Of a stretch of 64,000 nucleotides of DNA, positions 1-8,999 are shown piece after piece. The notes under the pieces are model-generated. The model was given only the letters and a program-made list of their open reading frames with translations. It was not told where the DNA came from and ran no database searches. The translations under genes were made by a program, and so were the position numbers. Each line of letters opens with the position of its first letter. The first letter of the stretch is position 1. The DNA comes from Sphaerisporangium rubeum. GTDB taxonomy: Bacteria > Actinomycetota > Actinomycetes > Streptosporangiales > Streptosporangiaceae. The stretch lies in contig NZ_JACHIU010000001.1 of NCBI RefSeq assembly GCF_014207705.1, forward strand, positions 1,364,001-1,428,000. Direction: 5' to 3'.

Positions 1-1
1 G

Positions 2-232
2 TTCCACGCCAAGGACGGCAAGTCCAATCCCGCGACCGCCAACGGCTACGACATGGTGCCGTTCGGCACCGGTGACATCGACTACGCGACGTTCCTGCGC
101 GGCGTCGGCGCCAAGGGCTCGCACAACCCGATGTACGAGCAGGACACCGCACCCGGCGGCACCGCCAACCCGGCGCAGTCGCTGCAGTTCGCCGACCTGA
201 GCTACCAGAACATGGCCGCGCTGCGCGGCTGA
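2..232 (+). CDS. Sugar phosphate isomerase/epimerase, C-terminal fragment
   Basis: The window opens inside this gene; 76 codons remain before TGA at 230-232. The fragment begins FHAKDG and continues with FGTGDIDY and, later, a YEQD stretch. These resemble the end of xylose-isomerase-like TIM-barrel proteins (sugar phosphate isomerase/epimerase family), where the equivalent histidine and acidic residues line the metal site. The family isomerises or epimerises sugars and inositols in the cytoplasm; the substrate cannot be told from the tail. The downstream gene for a secreted PQQ-type sugar dehydrogenase starts about 95 bases later, a common pairing in actinobacteria, so both may serve sugar catabolism. 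Confidence 0.7.
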   Translation, partial: FHAKDGKSNPATANGYDMVPFGTGDIDYATFLRGVGAKGSHNPMYEQDTAPGGTANPAQSLQFADLSYQNMAALRG

Positions 233-327
233 GTGAAGTGGTCCAGCGGGCCGCCACGTGTTTCGTTCGCAGCGCCGCACGTGACGGCCCGCCTTTCTGC
301 CTGAACCCCCCCATAGAAGAGGCGCAG

Positions 328-3300
328 TTGTCCAAGTTTATCCGCATTATGCTTGGTGGCGTACTCGCCGCCGCCGCGCTGGTGGCCGCGGCCCCCGCCG
401 GCCCCGCCGCCGCTCATCCCGGGCACGACCCCGCCACCGAGTGGACGAGCTACGAGAAGATCACCCTGAGCAAGTCGGTCGGGGAGCCGATCGACCTCGC
501 GGTGCTGCCGGACCGGCGCGTGCTGCACACCGCGCGCAGTGGTGACATCCGGCTGACCGACCCCGCCACCGGCATCACCAAGGTCATCAACACCGTGCCG
601 GTGTACAACAACTCCGAGGACGGTCTGCAGACCATCGCGATCGACCCCGGGTTCGCCGAGAACAAGTGGGTCTACGTCTACTACGCGCCGAAGACGATGA
701 CGGCGCCGTACCCGCCGTCCACCCCCACCGGCTCGGCGCCGAACTCGCTGCCTGCCGGGGCCGACGCGTCGTACTGGGACCAGTGGAAGGGCTACAACCA
801 GCTCTCCCGGTTCAAGTGGACCGGCGACAAGCTGGACATGTCGACCGAGCAGGTCATCATCAAGGTCGAGACCCAGCGCGGCCAGTGCTGCCACGTGGCG
901 GGTGACCTCGACTGGGACGACGACGGCAACCTGTACCTGGCGACCGGTGACAACACCCCGGCGAGCGCGCCAGGGGCCAACGGCATGGCGCCGAACAACG
1001 ACGCACCCGGCATGAACCCGGGCCTGGACACCCGCCGCGGCTCCGGCAACACCAACGACCTGCGTGGCAAGATCCTGCGCATCAAGGTGGCGGACGACGG
1101 CTCGTACACCGTGCCGGAAGGCAACCTGTTCGCCGCCGGCACCGCGAAGACCCGGCCGGAGATCTTCGTGATGGGGGTGCGCAACCCGTTCCGCATGGAC
1201 GTGGACCCCGAATCCGGCACGGTCTCGTGGGCCGACTACGGCCCCGACGCCGGCGCGCCGGACCCGGCGCGCGGCCCGATGGGGTACGTCGAGTGGAACG
1301 TCACCCCGATCAGCCGGCCGATGAACAGCGGCTGGCCGTACTGCACGGGGAACAACTTCAACTACAACGACTGGGACTTCGCCGCGGTGGGGCCGCGTGA
1401 GTGGTTCGACTGCGCGGCCGGTGCGAAGAACACCTCGCGGTGGAACACCGGCCTCGCGCAGGTGCCGCCGGCGACGCCGGCTGACCTGTACTACGGCGAC
1501 AACAACACCCACCAGCCCGCCGAGTGGGCCGGTCTGACCGACTTCGACCCGCAGACCGGCCAGGGCCCGATGGGTGGCCCGGTCTACCACTACGACGCGG
1601 ACAACCCCTCGACCACCAAGTTCCCCGAGTACTGGGACGGCAAGTTCTTCTTCGCCGAGTTCTCCCAGGACTACCTGGCCGCGTTCACCGTGACCGGGGA
1701 CGACGGGCCGGTGACCAACATCGAGCACTTCCTGCCGAACAGCGCTCTGCGCCAGATGGCCATGCCGATCACCGACAGTCCGATGGACATCGAGTTCGGC
1801 CCGGACGGGTCGCTGTACGTCCTCGACTACGGCAACGGGTTCTTCCGGGAGAACCGCGAGGCGGGCCTGTACCGCATCGACTACTCCCCCGGCGACAAGT
1901 CACCGCAGGCGAAGATCACCGCCGACCGTACGTCGAGCAGCACGGCGCCGCTCACGGTGGCGTTCAGCGGCGCGGGGTCCACCGACACCGAGCCCGGTGA
2001 GCTGAAGTACGAGTGGGACTTCGACGGCGACGGCGCCTTCGACGCCGAAGGGGTCACCGCCACGCACACCTACGACGAGCTCGGACAGTACGTGGCCCGG
2101 CTGCGGGTCACCGACGCGCAGGGCAAGTTCGGCCTGGCGACCGTCGAGATCACCGTCGGCAACACCGCGCCGAAGGTCACCCTCACCATTCCCGGCGACG
2201 GCGGCTTCATCGACTGGGGCAACGCGGTGCCGTTCAAGGTGGAGGTCACCGACGCCGAGGACGGGAACACCCCGGTGTGCTCCAGGGTGCAGTGGACGTT
2301 CGGCCTCGGCCACGACACCCACGCGCACCCGCTGACCCTCGGCACCGGATGCACCGGCGCGTGGGTCACCCCCGCCGACGCACCCGAGCACGGCGTGACC
2401 GAGAACATCTTCGGCGTCGTCGTGGTGAGCTACCGCGACAACGGCGCCAACGGCATCCCCGGCGCGTCGAGTGACACGACGCTGATCCTCAACCCCAAGG
2501 TGATGCAGGCCGAGCACGCCGACGTGCTCCAAGGGGTCACCAGGACCCAGGACGAGACGGCGTCCGCGCTCGGCAAGATCACTTCGTTCGACGCCGGTGA
2601 CTTCATCGCCTACGACCCGGTGAACCTCGCCGGCATCACGGCGGTGAGGACGCAGGCCACCGGTGCCGGCACGCTCTCGCTGCGCTGGAACTCGGCGACC
2701 GCCGAGCCGTTCGCGACGGTCACGGTGCCGGCGGGTGCGGGATGGCAGACGGTGACCACGCCGCTCACCGGCGCGCCGGCGGGGAGCGGCAAGCTGTTCG
2801 TCACCTCGACCGGCGGGGTGGACGTGGACGCCTTCACCTTCGTGGGTGACGGTGTGGCGGACAAGACGCCGCCGACGGTGACCGCCGCGCTCAACCCGGC
2901 GCAACCCACCGGCGAGAACGGCTGGTACACCGGCAACGTGTCGATGACGGTCACCGCGACCGACAACGGCACTGTGGCGAGCCGGCAGTACTCGGTGAAC
3001 GGCGGGACGACCTGGTCGAACGCCAACAACGCGGTCACGTTCAGCACCGAAGGCACGACCGAGGTGCTGTACCGGGCCACCGACAGCGGCGGCAACGTCT
3101 CCGCGATCGGCAAGCTGACCGTGCGCATCGACAAGACCGCGCCTGCCGTCACGGTGAGCGGGGTGGAGAGCCGTTCGTACGGCGACTCCGCGTCGATCAC
3201 CCCGGTGTTCTCCGCCACCGAGGCGACCTCCGGGCCGGCGGACGTCACCGCGACCATCGGTGACCGTACCGTGGTCTCCGGCGCCGCGTTGCCGCTGTGG

Positions 3301-3639
3301 ACGTTGCCGCTCGGCGAGCACACGCTGACCGTCACCGCGCGCGACAAGGCCGGGAACAGCACGAAGAAGACCGTCACCTTCCAGGTGACGACATCCTTCG
3401 ACGACCTCGGCGCGCTGCTGGAGTCGTTCAAGGCGGCCGGTACGGTGCGGACCGGCGCGCTGGACGGACAGCTCGCCGAGGCGCGCGTCCAGGCGGACCA
3501 GGGACAGAAGGCCAAGGCGGTCAAGAAACTGGAGCAGTTCATCACCTTCGCCAAGGACAAGAAGAAGGTCACCGATCCGGCGGTCCGCGACGTGCTCGTC
3601 CGTGACGCCGAAGCACTGATCGCCGGTCTGCGAGGCTGA
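328..3639 (+). CDS. Secreted PQQ-dependent sugar dehydrogenase-like protein with PKD, CBM6-like and Ig-like domains
   Basis: Start chosen at TTG 328 because AGAAGAGG lies five bases upstream and the reading then opens with a signal peptide (MSKFIRI, a hydrophobic run, then PAAAHPGH); the frame extends to 238 without such support. The product is about 1103 aa. Residues about 40-520 form a GSDH/SGL beta-propeller of the soluble glucose or L-sorbosone dehydrogenase type, with family-like stretches such as MGVRNPFRMDVDP. Then follow a PKD domain (about 524-610), a linker or Ig-like region, a CBM6-like carbohydrate-binding domain (about 725-850), two Ig-like/OmpL47-type repeats each opening DKT (about 844-1020), and a helical Lys-rich C-terminal domain (about 1023-1103) resembling FIMAH. 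Predicted to oxidise sugars outside the cell while bound to polysaccharide; the substrate is unknown. A terminator hairpin follows. Confidence 0.85.
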   Translation: MSKFIRIMLGGVLAAAALVAAAPAGPAAAHPGHDPATEWTSYEKITLSKSVGEPIDLAVLPDRRVLHTARSGDIRLTDPATGITKVINTVPVYNNSEDGLQTIAIDPGFAENKWVYVYYAPKTMTAPYPPSTPTGSAPNSLPAGADASYWDQWKGYNQLSRFKWTGDKLDMSTEQVIIKVETQRGQCCHVAGDLDWDDDGNLYLATGDNTPASAPGANGMAPNNDAPGMNPGLDTRRGSGNTNDLRGKILRIKVADDGSYTVPEGNLFAAGTAKTRPEIFVMGVRNPFRMDVDPESGTVSWADYGPDAGAPDPARGPMGYVEWNVTPISRPMNSGWPYCTGNNFNYNDWDFAAVGPREWFDCAAGAKNTSRWNTGLAQVPPATPADLYYGDNNTHQPAEWAGLTDFDPQTGQGPMGGPVYHYDADNPSTTKFPEYWDGKFFFAEFSQDYLAAFTVTGDDGPVTNIEHFLPNSALRQMAMPITDSPMDIEFGPDGSLYVLDYGNGFFRENREAGLYRIDYSPGDKSPQAKITADRTSSSTAPLTVAFSGAGSTDTEPGELKYEWDFDGDGAFDAEGVTATHTYDELGQYVARLRVTDAQGKFGLATVEITVGNTAPKVTLTIPGDGGFIDWGNAVPFKVEVTDAEDGNTPVCSRVQWTFGLGHDTHAHPLTLGTGCTGAWVTPADAPEHGVTENIFGVVVVSYRDNGANGIPGASSDTTLILNPKVMQAEHADVLQGVTRTQDETASALGKITSFDAGDFIAYDPVNLAGITAVRTQATGAGTLSLRWNSATAEPFATVTVPAGAGWQTVTTPLTGAPAGSGKLFVTSTGGVDVDAFTFVGDGVADKTPPTVTAALNPAQPTGENGWYTGNVSMTVTATDNGTVASRQYSVNGGTTWSNANNAVTFSTEGTTEVLYRATDSGGNVSAIGKLTVRIDKTAPAVTVSGVESRSYGDSASITPVFSATEATSGPADVTATIGDRTVVSGAALPLWTLPLGEHTLTVTARDKAGNSTKKTVTFQVTTSFDDLGALLESFKAAGTVRTGALDGQLAEARVQADQGQKAKAVKKLEQFITFAKDKKKVTDPAVRDVLVRDAEALIAGLRG

Positions 3640-3653
3640 CCGGCCGGCCGGCG

Positions 3654-3693
3654 CCGGTGCGAGAGGCGGGTCCGTCTCCTCCTCTCGCACCGG
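3654..3693 (+). terminator. Hairpin terminator after the sugar dehydrogenase gene
   Basis: Arms CCGGTGCGAGAGG (3654-3666) and CCTCTCGCACCGG (3681-3693) are perfectly complementary, 13 bp with a 14-base loop, and begin 15 bases after the stop codon. There is no T-tract, as is usual for high-GC actinobacterial terminators. Confidence 0.75.
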
Positions 3694-3885
3694 TCGCCGG
3701 TTCCGGCGTGCCGCAGCTGTTGAACATTTCAGGAGATCCGCGAAGAATGTGCCGAACCTCCCGGCGACCCGGGCCGTATCTCCGCTCGTAGGGGGACCGC
3801 GACACGGCGGTCCAGGGGAACGTTCACGGCCGTCGCGCGGAAAAACGACCGCGGGAATTGCGCCGGACAGGGGTTATGCCAGCAT

Positions 3886-3891
3886 TAGGGT
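3886..3891 (+). promoter_or_regulatory. -10 element TAGGGT placed for a leaderless transcript
   Basis: TAGGGT fits the actinobacterial TANNNT -10 consensus and ends eight bases before the ATG at 3899, so transcription would begin at or next to the start codon. The SDR gene at 18701 has the same hexamer at the same distance. No convincing -35 is seen. Confidence 0.45.
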
Positions 3892-3898
3892 TGTGAGA

Positions 3899-4471
3899 AT
3901 GACCGTCAGCCACCCGGCGATCCGCCTTTCGCGGGCCATCGTGTTCGCCGTGGCGTGTGTGACGGTTTCCCTGTGCATGCACATTCTGGCCGGCGGCGCG
4001 TTCGTACGGCCCGAGGTCGTCGTCGTGGCGGCTGTTCTCGCCGGCGGCATGGGATTCGCGCTCACCGGACGGCAACGAGGTTTCGGCACGCTGCTACCCG
4101 CGTGTTTCGCGGCACAGTACGGAATGCACCACCTTTTCGGCGCGGGTGCCGCGCCGCCGCCGGTGCTCGGCGGCCACCACTCCGGTGGCCTGGTGCCGGT
4201 GCTCGGCATGCTCTGCGCGCACGCGCTGGTCGCCGTGGTGTCGGCCTGGTGGCTCGACCGCGGCGAGTCGGTGCTGGCCACCTTGCTCAAGATGGCCGGC
4301 CACACGTTGCTCGACCTGCGGCGCCTGCTCGGCGTCACGCTGCTGAGCGAACCCGTGGCGGGGCCACGATGCCGCGCCAGGCCCGTGGCGCGGCCGGCCG
4401 CGTGCAAGGAGCTCCTCCTCGCGTCGGTGCGGTCCGGCAGGGGACCACCGGCGCCTTCGCCGTCGTCCTGA
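3899..4471 (+). CDS. Predicted integral membrane protein with histidine motifs
   Basis: A 190-aa product (start ATG 3899; GTG 3893 is an in-frame alternative). It has about four hydrophobic segments, the first at residues 10-30 and the second at about 36-55. Between segments lie histidine motifs, GMHHLFGAG and GGHHSGG, of the kind that can bind a metal. The C-terminal 50 residues are Arg/Pro-rich and poorly conserved in appearance. No family is recognised with certainty. It precedes a PepSY membrane protein that also carries a His-rich loop, so a role of the pair in handling copper or another metal is plausible but unproven. Upstream there is no ribosome binding site, in keeping with a leaderless mRNA. 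Confidence 0.55.
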   Translation: MTVSHPAIRLSRAIVFAVACVTVSLCMHILAGGAFVRPEVVVVAAVLAGGMGFALTGRQRGFGTLLPACFAAQYGMHHLFGAGAAPPPVLGGHHSGGLVPVLGMLCAHALVAVVSAWWLDRGESVLATLLKMAGHTLLDLRRLLGVTLLSEPVAGPRCRARPVARPAACKELLLASVRSGRGPPAPSPSS

Positions 4472-4636
4472 CACAGGTGTTTCCTTTCCGACGCCTTTCA
4501 CCGCGGGCCCCTGCGTTCGATTCGAATGCCGCCGCGCGGTAATTCCGCCATGCCGTTTTCCAGAGCATGACGGCTTTTCCCCTGCCTCTTTCACACGCGC
4601 GTGCAGAGACCGCGCGTGCTCCGAAAATGGAGAACC

Positions 4637-6082
4637 ATGACTTCCGTCGGCGTACGTCCGGAAAGCGGGCCCGTCACCCCTGCACCCAAAGGCGCCTCAC
4701 GGCGTTACCGGGTCGTGTGGCGCTGGCACTTCTACGCGGGTCTTTTCGTCGCACCGATCCTGGTGGTGCTCGCCGTCACCGGGTCCATCTACCTGTTCAA
4801 GGAGCCGTTCGAGGAGTGGCGTTACCAGGACGTGCGCACGCTCGCCGCGCCGGTCACCGCGGCGCGTCCCCTGGCGGAGCAGATCGCGGCGGCCCAGCGG
4901 ACACATCCGGGTGCGGGTGTGCTGTCGGTGATCCCGCCGTCCGCGCCTGACCGGACCACCCGGGTGATCCTCATGGGGACCGAGAGCGGGCCGTTCGCGC
5001 AGGGGATATCGGTGTACGTCGACCCCGGCAGCCTGCGGGTGCTCGGGGAGATCGACGACTCGGCGACGTTCATGCGCGTCGTCCGCACCGTGCACGGAGA
5101 ACTGCTCGCGGGTAAGGCCGGTGACCGGATCGTCGAGACCGCCGCCTGCTGGGCCCTGATCCTCGCCGCCACCGGCGCCTACATGTGGTGGCGCGGCCCG
5201 GCCCGCAGGCGCGCGCCACGCCGCGGCCGTCCCCGGCTGCGCCGCGTGCACGCGCTCACCGGTGTCGGCGCCGGCGCGGTCGTCGTGTTCCTGATCATCT
5301 CAGGACTGCCCTGGTCGGGGGTGTGGGGGGACGCCTTCCAGCGCCTGCAGGACACCACCGGGTCCACCAGCCCGAGCGCGGACGCCTTCCCGCACACCTC
5401 GACCGTCCCCGCGCTGTCCGGCGACCTGTCGGCCGAGCCGGACGCCAAGGTCCCGTGGGCCGCGGAGCTCCTTCCCGTCCCGTCGTCCGGCGACCCCGGC
5501 CACGGCGCGCACGGGCCGGCCGCCGGGGTGCTCCAGCCCGGCGCGATCCCCGTCGAGCGGGCCCTGTCGTCGGCGCGGCCGGTGCTGCGCGACTGCCGTC
5601 CGGCCGACTGCGAGGTCAAGGTGCTGCTGCCGAAGGACAAGGAAGGTGTCTACACGGTCGTCGCCGCGCCTCGGGCCGACCCGTCGGCGTCCCGCACCGT
5701 GCACGTCGACCAGTACAGCGGCCAGGTGCTGGTGTCGTTCGGCTGGCAGGAGTACGGTCTGCTCGCCAAGGCCGTCGAACAGGGCATCGCGCTCCACGAG
5801 GGCCGCCGCTACGGCGTGGTCAACCTGCTGGTGATGCTCGGCGCCTGCCTGGCCCTGCTGACCCTGGTCGTCACCGGTGTCTGGATGTGGTGGAAGCGCC
5901 GTCCCGACGGCCGCGCCGGCGCTCCCGCGCGCACCGGCGACCGCCGCACCACCTGGGGGGTCGCCGCCATCATGGCCGTGCTCGGCGTACTGTTCCCGCT
6001 CGCCGGCCTCACCATGGTCGCGGTGCTCCTGCTGGACCGGCTGGTGATCCGCCGCGTCCCGGCCCTGCGCCGGATCTTCTAG
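4637..6082 (+). CDS. PepSY-associated transmembrane protein
   Basis: A 481-aa membrane protein starting at ATG 4637, with GGAG four bases upstream. The order is cytoplasmic N-terminus, first TM (about 35-55, following YRVVWRWHFYAGL, the signature start of the PepSY_TM family), an outside PepSY-like region, TM about 165-190, TM about 215-240, a long outside loop containing the His-rich stretch PGHGAHG and a CRPADCEV pair of cysteines, then TM segments near 395-420 and 455-475. Family members include periplasmic-facing proteins tied to siderophore reduction and copper homeostasis. The His-bearing membrane gene directly upstream suggests a metal-related role; the substrate is not shown by the sequence. 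Confidence 0.8.
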   Translation: MTSVGVRPESGPVTPAPKGASRRYRVVWRWHFYAGLFVAPILVVLAVTGSIYLFKEPFEEWRYQDVRTLAAPVTAARPLAEQIAAAQRTHPGAGVLSVIPPSAPDRTTRVILMGTESGPFAQGISVYVDPGSLRVLGEIDDSATFMRVVRTVHGELLAGKAGDRIVETAACWALILAATGAYMWWRGPARRRAPRRGRPRLRRVHALTGVGAGAVVVFLIISGLPWSGVWGDAFQRLQDTTGSTSPSADAFPHTSTVPALSGDLSAEPDAKVPWAAELLPVPSSGDPGHGAHGPAAGVLQPGAIPVERALSSARPVLRDCRPADCEVKVLLPKDKEGVYTVVAAPRADPSASRTVHVDQYSGQVLVSFGWQEYGLLAKAVEQGIALHEGRRYGVVNLLVMLGACLALLTLVVTGVWMWWKRRPDGRAGAPARTGDRRTTWGVAAIMAVLGVLFPLAGLTMVAVLLLDRLVIRRVPALRRIF

Positions 6083-6091
6083 CTCACCGGC

Positions 6092-6119
6092 GGTGGCGGG
6101 GCCCCCGGGTCCCGCCACC
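6092..6119. terminator. Bidirectional hairpin between convergent genes
   Basis: GGTGGCGGG (6092-6100) and CCCGCCACC (6111-6119) pair perfectly around a GC-rich loop. It sits between the end of the PepSY gene (+) and the end of the ABC permease gene (-) and can serve both. Confidence 0.65.
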
Positions 6120-6124
6120 TCCGC

Positions 6125-6895
6125 TCAGCGGCGCGACGTCACCAGATGACCGGCGAGCAACGCGGCCGCGGTCCAGGCGGCGAGGATGGCGACACCGGTC
6201 CAGGCGCCGTAGGGACGTGCGAACTGGCCGCCGAGCGGCGTGGTGTACAGGATCAGCGTGCCGGCCTGGTCGGGAAGGTACTGCGCCACGATCTTCACGC
6301 CGGGTGCGTTGCCGAGGCCCTGCGAGCCGAGGAACAGCAGCGGCAGCAGCACACCGAGCGAGAAGGCGGAGCTGCGCAGCGCGGCGGCCACCCCGGTGCT
6401 CAGCAGAGCGATCAAGGTGAGGTACAGGCACGCGCCGGCGGCGGCGCGGGCCATGCCGGCTTCGGCGAGCCCCACGGCGTACGGGCCGAGACCGGTGCGC
6501 GCGGCGATGTAGACGGCGGCGGTGCCGAGCAGGGACACCGGGAGCACGATCGCCGCGGTGGCGAGCACCTTCGCGGCGTAGAACACCCCGCGCCGCGGCA
6601 CGGCGGTCAGGGACACGTGGACGGTGCCGCTCGAGTACTCGGCGCCGGCCACCAGCACCGCGAAGACCACCAGCGGGATCTGGCCGAGCGTGATGCCGTA
6701 GAAGGACAGGAAACCGGGATCGAAGACCCCACGCGAGGCGTCGGGGCCGGAGGCCAGCGCCGAACGCGCCGATGAGCCGACCAGGTAACCGAGGGCCCCG
6801 CAGACCACGGGGACCGTCAGCAGCGTCCAGTACGTCGAACGCACCGAGCGGATCTTGATGAGCTCGGCCGCGAACACGTCACGCACCCCTCTCAT
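6125..6895 (-). CDS. ABC transporter permease (ABC-2 type)
   Basis: A 256-aa protein with six hydrophobic segments. It opens MRGVRDVFAAELIKIRSVRSTY, the usual start of ABC-2 permeases, in which a short cytoplasmic helix leads into TM1. The EYSSGTVHVSLTAVPRR stretch after TM2 is the conserved coupling region of the family. Its ATG overlaps the stop codon of the upstream ATPase gene in an ATGA arrangement, so the two are translationally coupled and form one exporter. Actinobacterial transporters of this size export small molecules or peptides or give self-protection; no substrate can be assigned. The gene ends against a hairpin shared with the convergent PepSY gene. Confidence 0.85.
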   Translation of the reverse strand: MRGVRDVFAAELIKIRSVRSTYWTLLTVPVVCGALGYLVGSSARSALASGPDASRGVFDPGFLSFYGITLGQIPLVVFAVLVAGAEYSSGTVHVSLTAVPRRGVFYAAKVLATAAIVLPVSLLGTAAVYIAARTGLGPYAVGLAEAGMARAAAGACLYLTLIALLSTGVAAALRSSAFSLGVLLPLLFLGSQGLGNAPGVKIVAQYLPDQAGTLILYTTPLGGQFARPYGAWTGVAILAAWTAAALLAGHLVTSRR

Positions 6896-7629
6896 CGCTC
6901 CCCCTCCCCGAGCGCGCGGTACTCGGTCGCCTCCGCCGTGACCCGCAGGAACGCCTCCTCGAGGGACGTCGCCTGCGACCGTTCGACGAACTCGGCGGTG
7001 CCGACGTCCGCCAGCAGCCGGCCCCGTCCGATCACGACGAGATGGTCCGCCGTCAGCGCCATCTCGCTCATCAGATGACTGGAGACCAGCACGGTCCTGC
7101 CTTCGGCCGCGAACCCCTTCAGCAGCGTGCGCAGCCACAGCACCCCCTCGGGGTCGAGCCCGTTCACCGGCTCGTCCAGCAGCAGCACCGGCGGGTCGCC
7201 GAGGAGCGCCGCCGCGATGCCGAGCCGCTGCAGCATGCCGAGCGAGAACGTCCGGCACCGCCGCCGCGCCACCTCGTCGAGACCGACCATCCCCAGCACC
7301 TCCTTCACGCGCGCCGCCGGGATGCCGTTGGTCCGTGCCAGCCACAGCAGGTGGTGGTACGCCGGCCGTCCCCGGTGCACGTAGGCCGCGTCGAGCAGCG
7401 CACCGACCCGGCGCAGCGGCTGCGCCGACTCCCGGTACGGCCGGCCGTCGATCAGCGCCTGTCCGTGCGTGGGCCGTTCCAGGCCGAGCAGCAGCCGCAT
7501 GGTCGTCGATTTGCCTGCGCCGTTCGGCCCGAGGAACCCGGTGACCCGGCCCGGCTCGACGGTGAAGGACAGCCGGTCGACCGCGCGGATCTTCCCGAAC
7601 GTCTTGGTGAGTTCCCGTACTTCGATCAC
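6892..7629 (-). CDS. ABC transporter ATP-binding protein
   Basis: About 245 aa from GTG 7629 (opening VIEVRELTKTFG); an in-frame GTG at 7653 would add eight residues. It shows Walker A GPNGAGKST, a signature region reading FSLGMLQRLGIA in place of the usual LSGG (a common variant in this ABC-2 subfamily), Walker B VLLLDEPVNGLDPEG, and the switch histidine in VSSHLMSEM. It supplies ATP hydrolysis for the permease encoded by the overlapping downstream gene. No regulator is adjacent, and the upstream neighbour rtcB, on the same strand, ends after a gap of about 90 bases counted backwards, so the exporter probably has its own promoter. Confidence 0.9.
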   Translation of the reverse strand: MIEVRELTKTFGKIRAVDRLSFTVEPGRVTGFLGPNGAGKSTTMRLLLGLERPTHGQALIDGRPYRESAQPLRRVGALLDAAYVHRGRPAYHHLLWLARTNGIPAARVKEVLGMVGLDEVARRRCRTFSLGMLQRLGIAAALLGDPPVLLLDEPVNGLDPEGVLWLRTLLKGFAAEGRTVLVSSHLMSEMALTADHLVVIGRGRLLADVGTAEFVERSQATSLEEAFLRVTAEATEYRALGEGER

Positions 7630-7719
7630 GCCGCCAGACGCTAGCCACGGCACGGCCCCCGGGGCTGTACCCGAAAGTCGGCGATGACACCGGCGAACGT
7701 CGACAGCCCCGAGGGGAGG

Positions 7720-8874
7720 TCAGCCCTTGTAGTTGAAGACCTGGTGCAGCGTGTGCCGCACCGTGACCAGGTCGCGCTGGTCGGCCATCACCTGGTCGAT
7801 GGCCTTGTACGCCTCGGGGTGCTCGTCCACCAGGGCCTCGGCGCGGTCGGCGTTCCACGTGCGGCCGGTCATGGCCTTCGCGAGCGACGCGCCGGTGAGC
7901 CGGCGTCGCGCCTCGCCGCGCGACATGCGGCGGCCCGCGCCGTGCGAGCAGGAGTTGTACGACGCCGGGTTGCCGAGGCCGGTCACGATGTACGAACGGG
8001 TCCCCATCGAGCCGGGGATGATGCCCTCGTCACCCTTGTCGGCCTTGATGGCACCCTTGCGGGTGATCCACAGGTCCTTGCCGTGGTGCTTCTCCTGCTG
8101 TGTGAAGTTGTGGTGCGCGTTCACGGTGCGCACCCGCTCGCCGTGGCCAACGACCTCGAAGAGCGCGGCGGTCAGCACCACGTCCATGCGCGCGCGGGAC
8201 GCCATGGCGTACGCCTGGGACCACAGCATGTCCTCGATGTACGCCGTGAACTCCGGGGTGCCCTGCACGAGGTACGCGAGGTCCGGGTCCTCCAGCGGCA
8301 CGAACCACTGCGCCATGAGGGCCTTGGCGGCGGCGATGTGCTTGGTGGCGAGCTGGTTGCCGATGCCGCGCGAGCCGGAGTGCAGCACCGTCCACACCCG
8401 GTCGCGCTCGTCCAGGCACACCTCGACGAAGTGGTTGCCGCTGCCGAGGGTGCCGAACTGCGTCGCGACCGTCTTCTCCTGCTTGGCGGTCAGGTCGGTG
8501 TGCGGCCGGCCGAGCGCGGTGAGCGCGTCGTCCACCGCGGGGTCGCGGTGACCCTGGCCGACGCCGGCCGGGATGCGCCGCTCGACCAGCGGCATCAGGG
8601 CCGACAGGTCGTCCGGCAGGTCGGACGCCGTGAGGGTGGTCTCAGTGGCGATCATGCCGCAGCCGATGTCGACGCCGACGGCCGCCGGGATGATCGCACC
8701 CTTGGTGGGGATGACCGACCCCACGGTGGCACCCTTGCCGATGTGCGCGTCCGGCATCAGCGCGACGTGTCCGGAGACGAACGGCAGGCGCGCGGCGCGT
8801 GCGGCCTGTTCGACGGTGCCCGGCTCGATCTCGCTGGCCCAGGACAGCAGGTTGGCGGCGGCCTTGACAGGCAT
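7720..8874 (-). CDS. rtcB: RtcB RNA-splicing ligase
   Basis: A 384-aa protein of normal bacterial RtcB length. It joins RNA 2',3'-cyclic phosphate (or 3'-phosphate) ends to 5'-OH ends using GTP and Mn2+ in the cytoplasm. The active-site set is complete: GVDIGCG (Asp69, Cys72), GSGNH (His148), LHSGSRG (His165), AHHNF (His254/255) and SCSHGAGR, in which His311 corresponds to the guanylylated histidine. ATG 8874 is preceded by AGGAGG. No rtcA or RtcR is beside it, so it is an orphan repair ligase as in many actinobacteria. It is divergent from the histidine kinase gene at 9000 and shares a 125-base promoter region with it. Confidence 0.95.
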   Translation of the reverse strand: MPVKAAANLLSWASEIEPGTVEQAARAARLPFVSGHVALMPDAHIGKGATVGSVIPTKGAIIPAAVGVDIGCGMIATETTLTASDLPDDLSALMPLVERRIPAGVGQGHRDPAVDDALTALGRPHTDLTAKQEKTVATQFGTLGSGNHFVEVCLDERDRVWTVLHSGSRGIGNQLATKHIAAAKALMAQWFVPLEDPDLAYLVQGTPEFTAYIEDMLWSQAYAMASRARMDVVLTAALFEVVGHGERVRTVNAHHNFTQQEKHHGKDLWITRKGAIKADKGDEGIIPGSMGTRSYIVTGLGNPASYNSCSHGAGRRMSRGEARRRLTGASLAKAMTGRTWNADRAEALVDEHPEAYKAIDQVMADQRDLVTVRHTLHQVFNYKG

Positions 8875-8986
8875 CGTGATCCTCCTCCGGGTGGACGTCG
8901 AGTGGGTCGCGTCTCACCGGCAGGGTAGGGCAGCGCGTCCCGCGGGGGACAACGGATTATCGGCGGCGCGGCCGGGGGACCCGCTC

Positions 8987-8992
8987 TAGCCT
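8987..8992 (+). promoter_or_regulatory. -10 element TAGCCT before the histidine kinase gene
   Basis: TAGCCT matches TANNNT and ends eight bases before ATG 9000, the same geometry as at 3886 and 18688. GGGAGA also lies just before the ATG, so the mRNA might be leaderless or have a very short leader. Confidence 0.35.
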
Positions 8993-8999
8993 GGGAGAC

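Noticed and set aside
202-1728. Long open frame on the minus strand across the sugar dehydrogenase gene
   Set aside because: Its Val/Arg/Gly-rich composition is that of a GC-rich shadow frame, and the plus-strand gene has a signal peptide, ribosome site and recognised domains. Many similar shadow frames were dropped.
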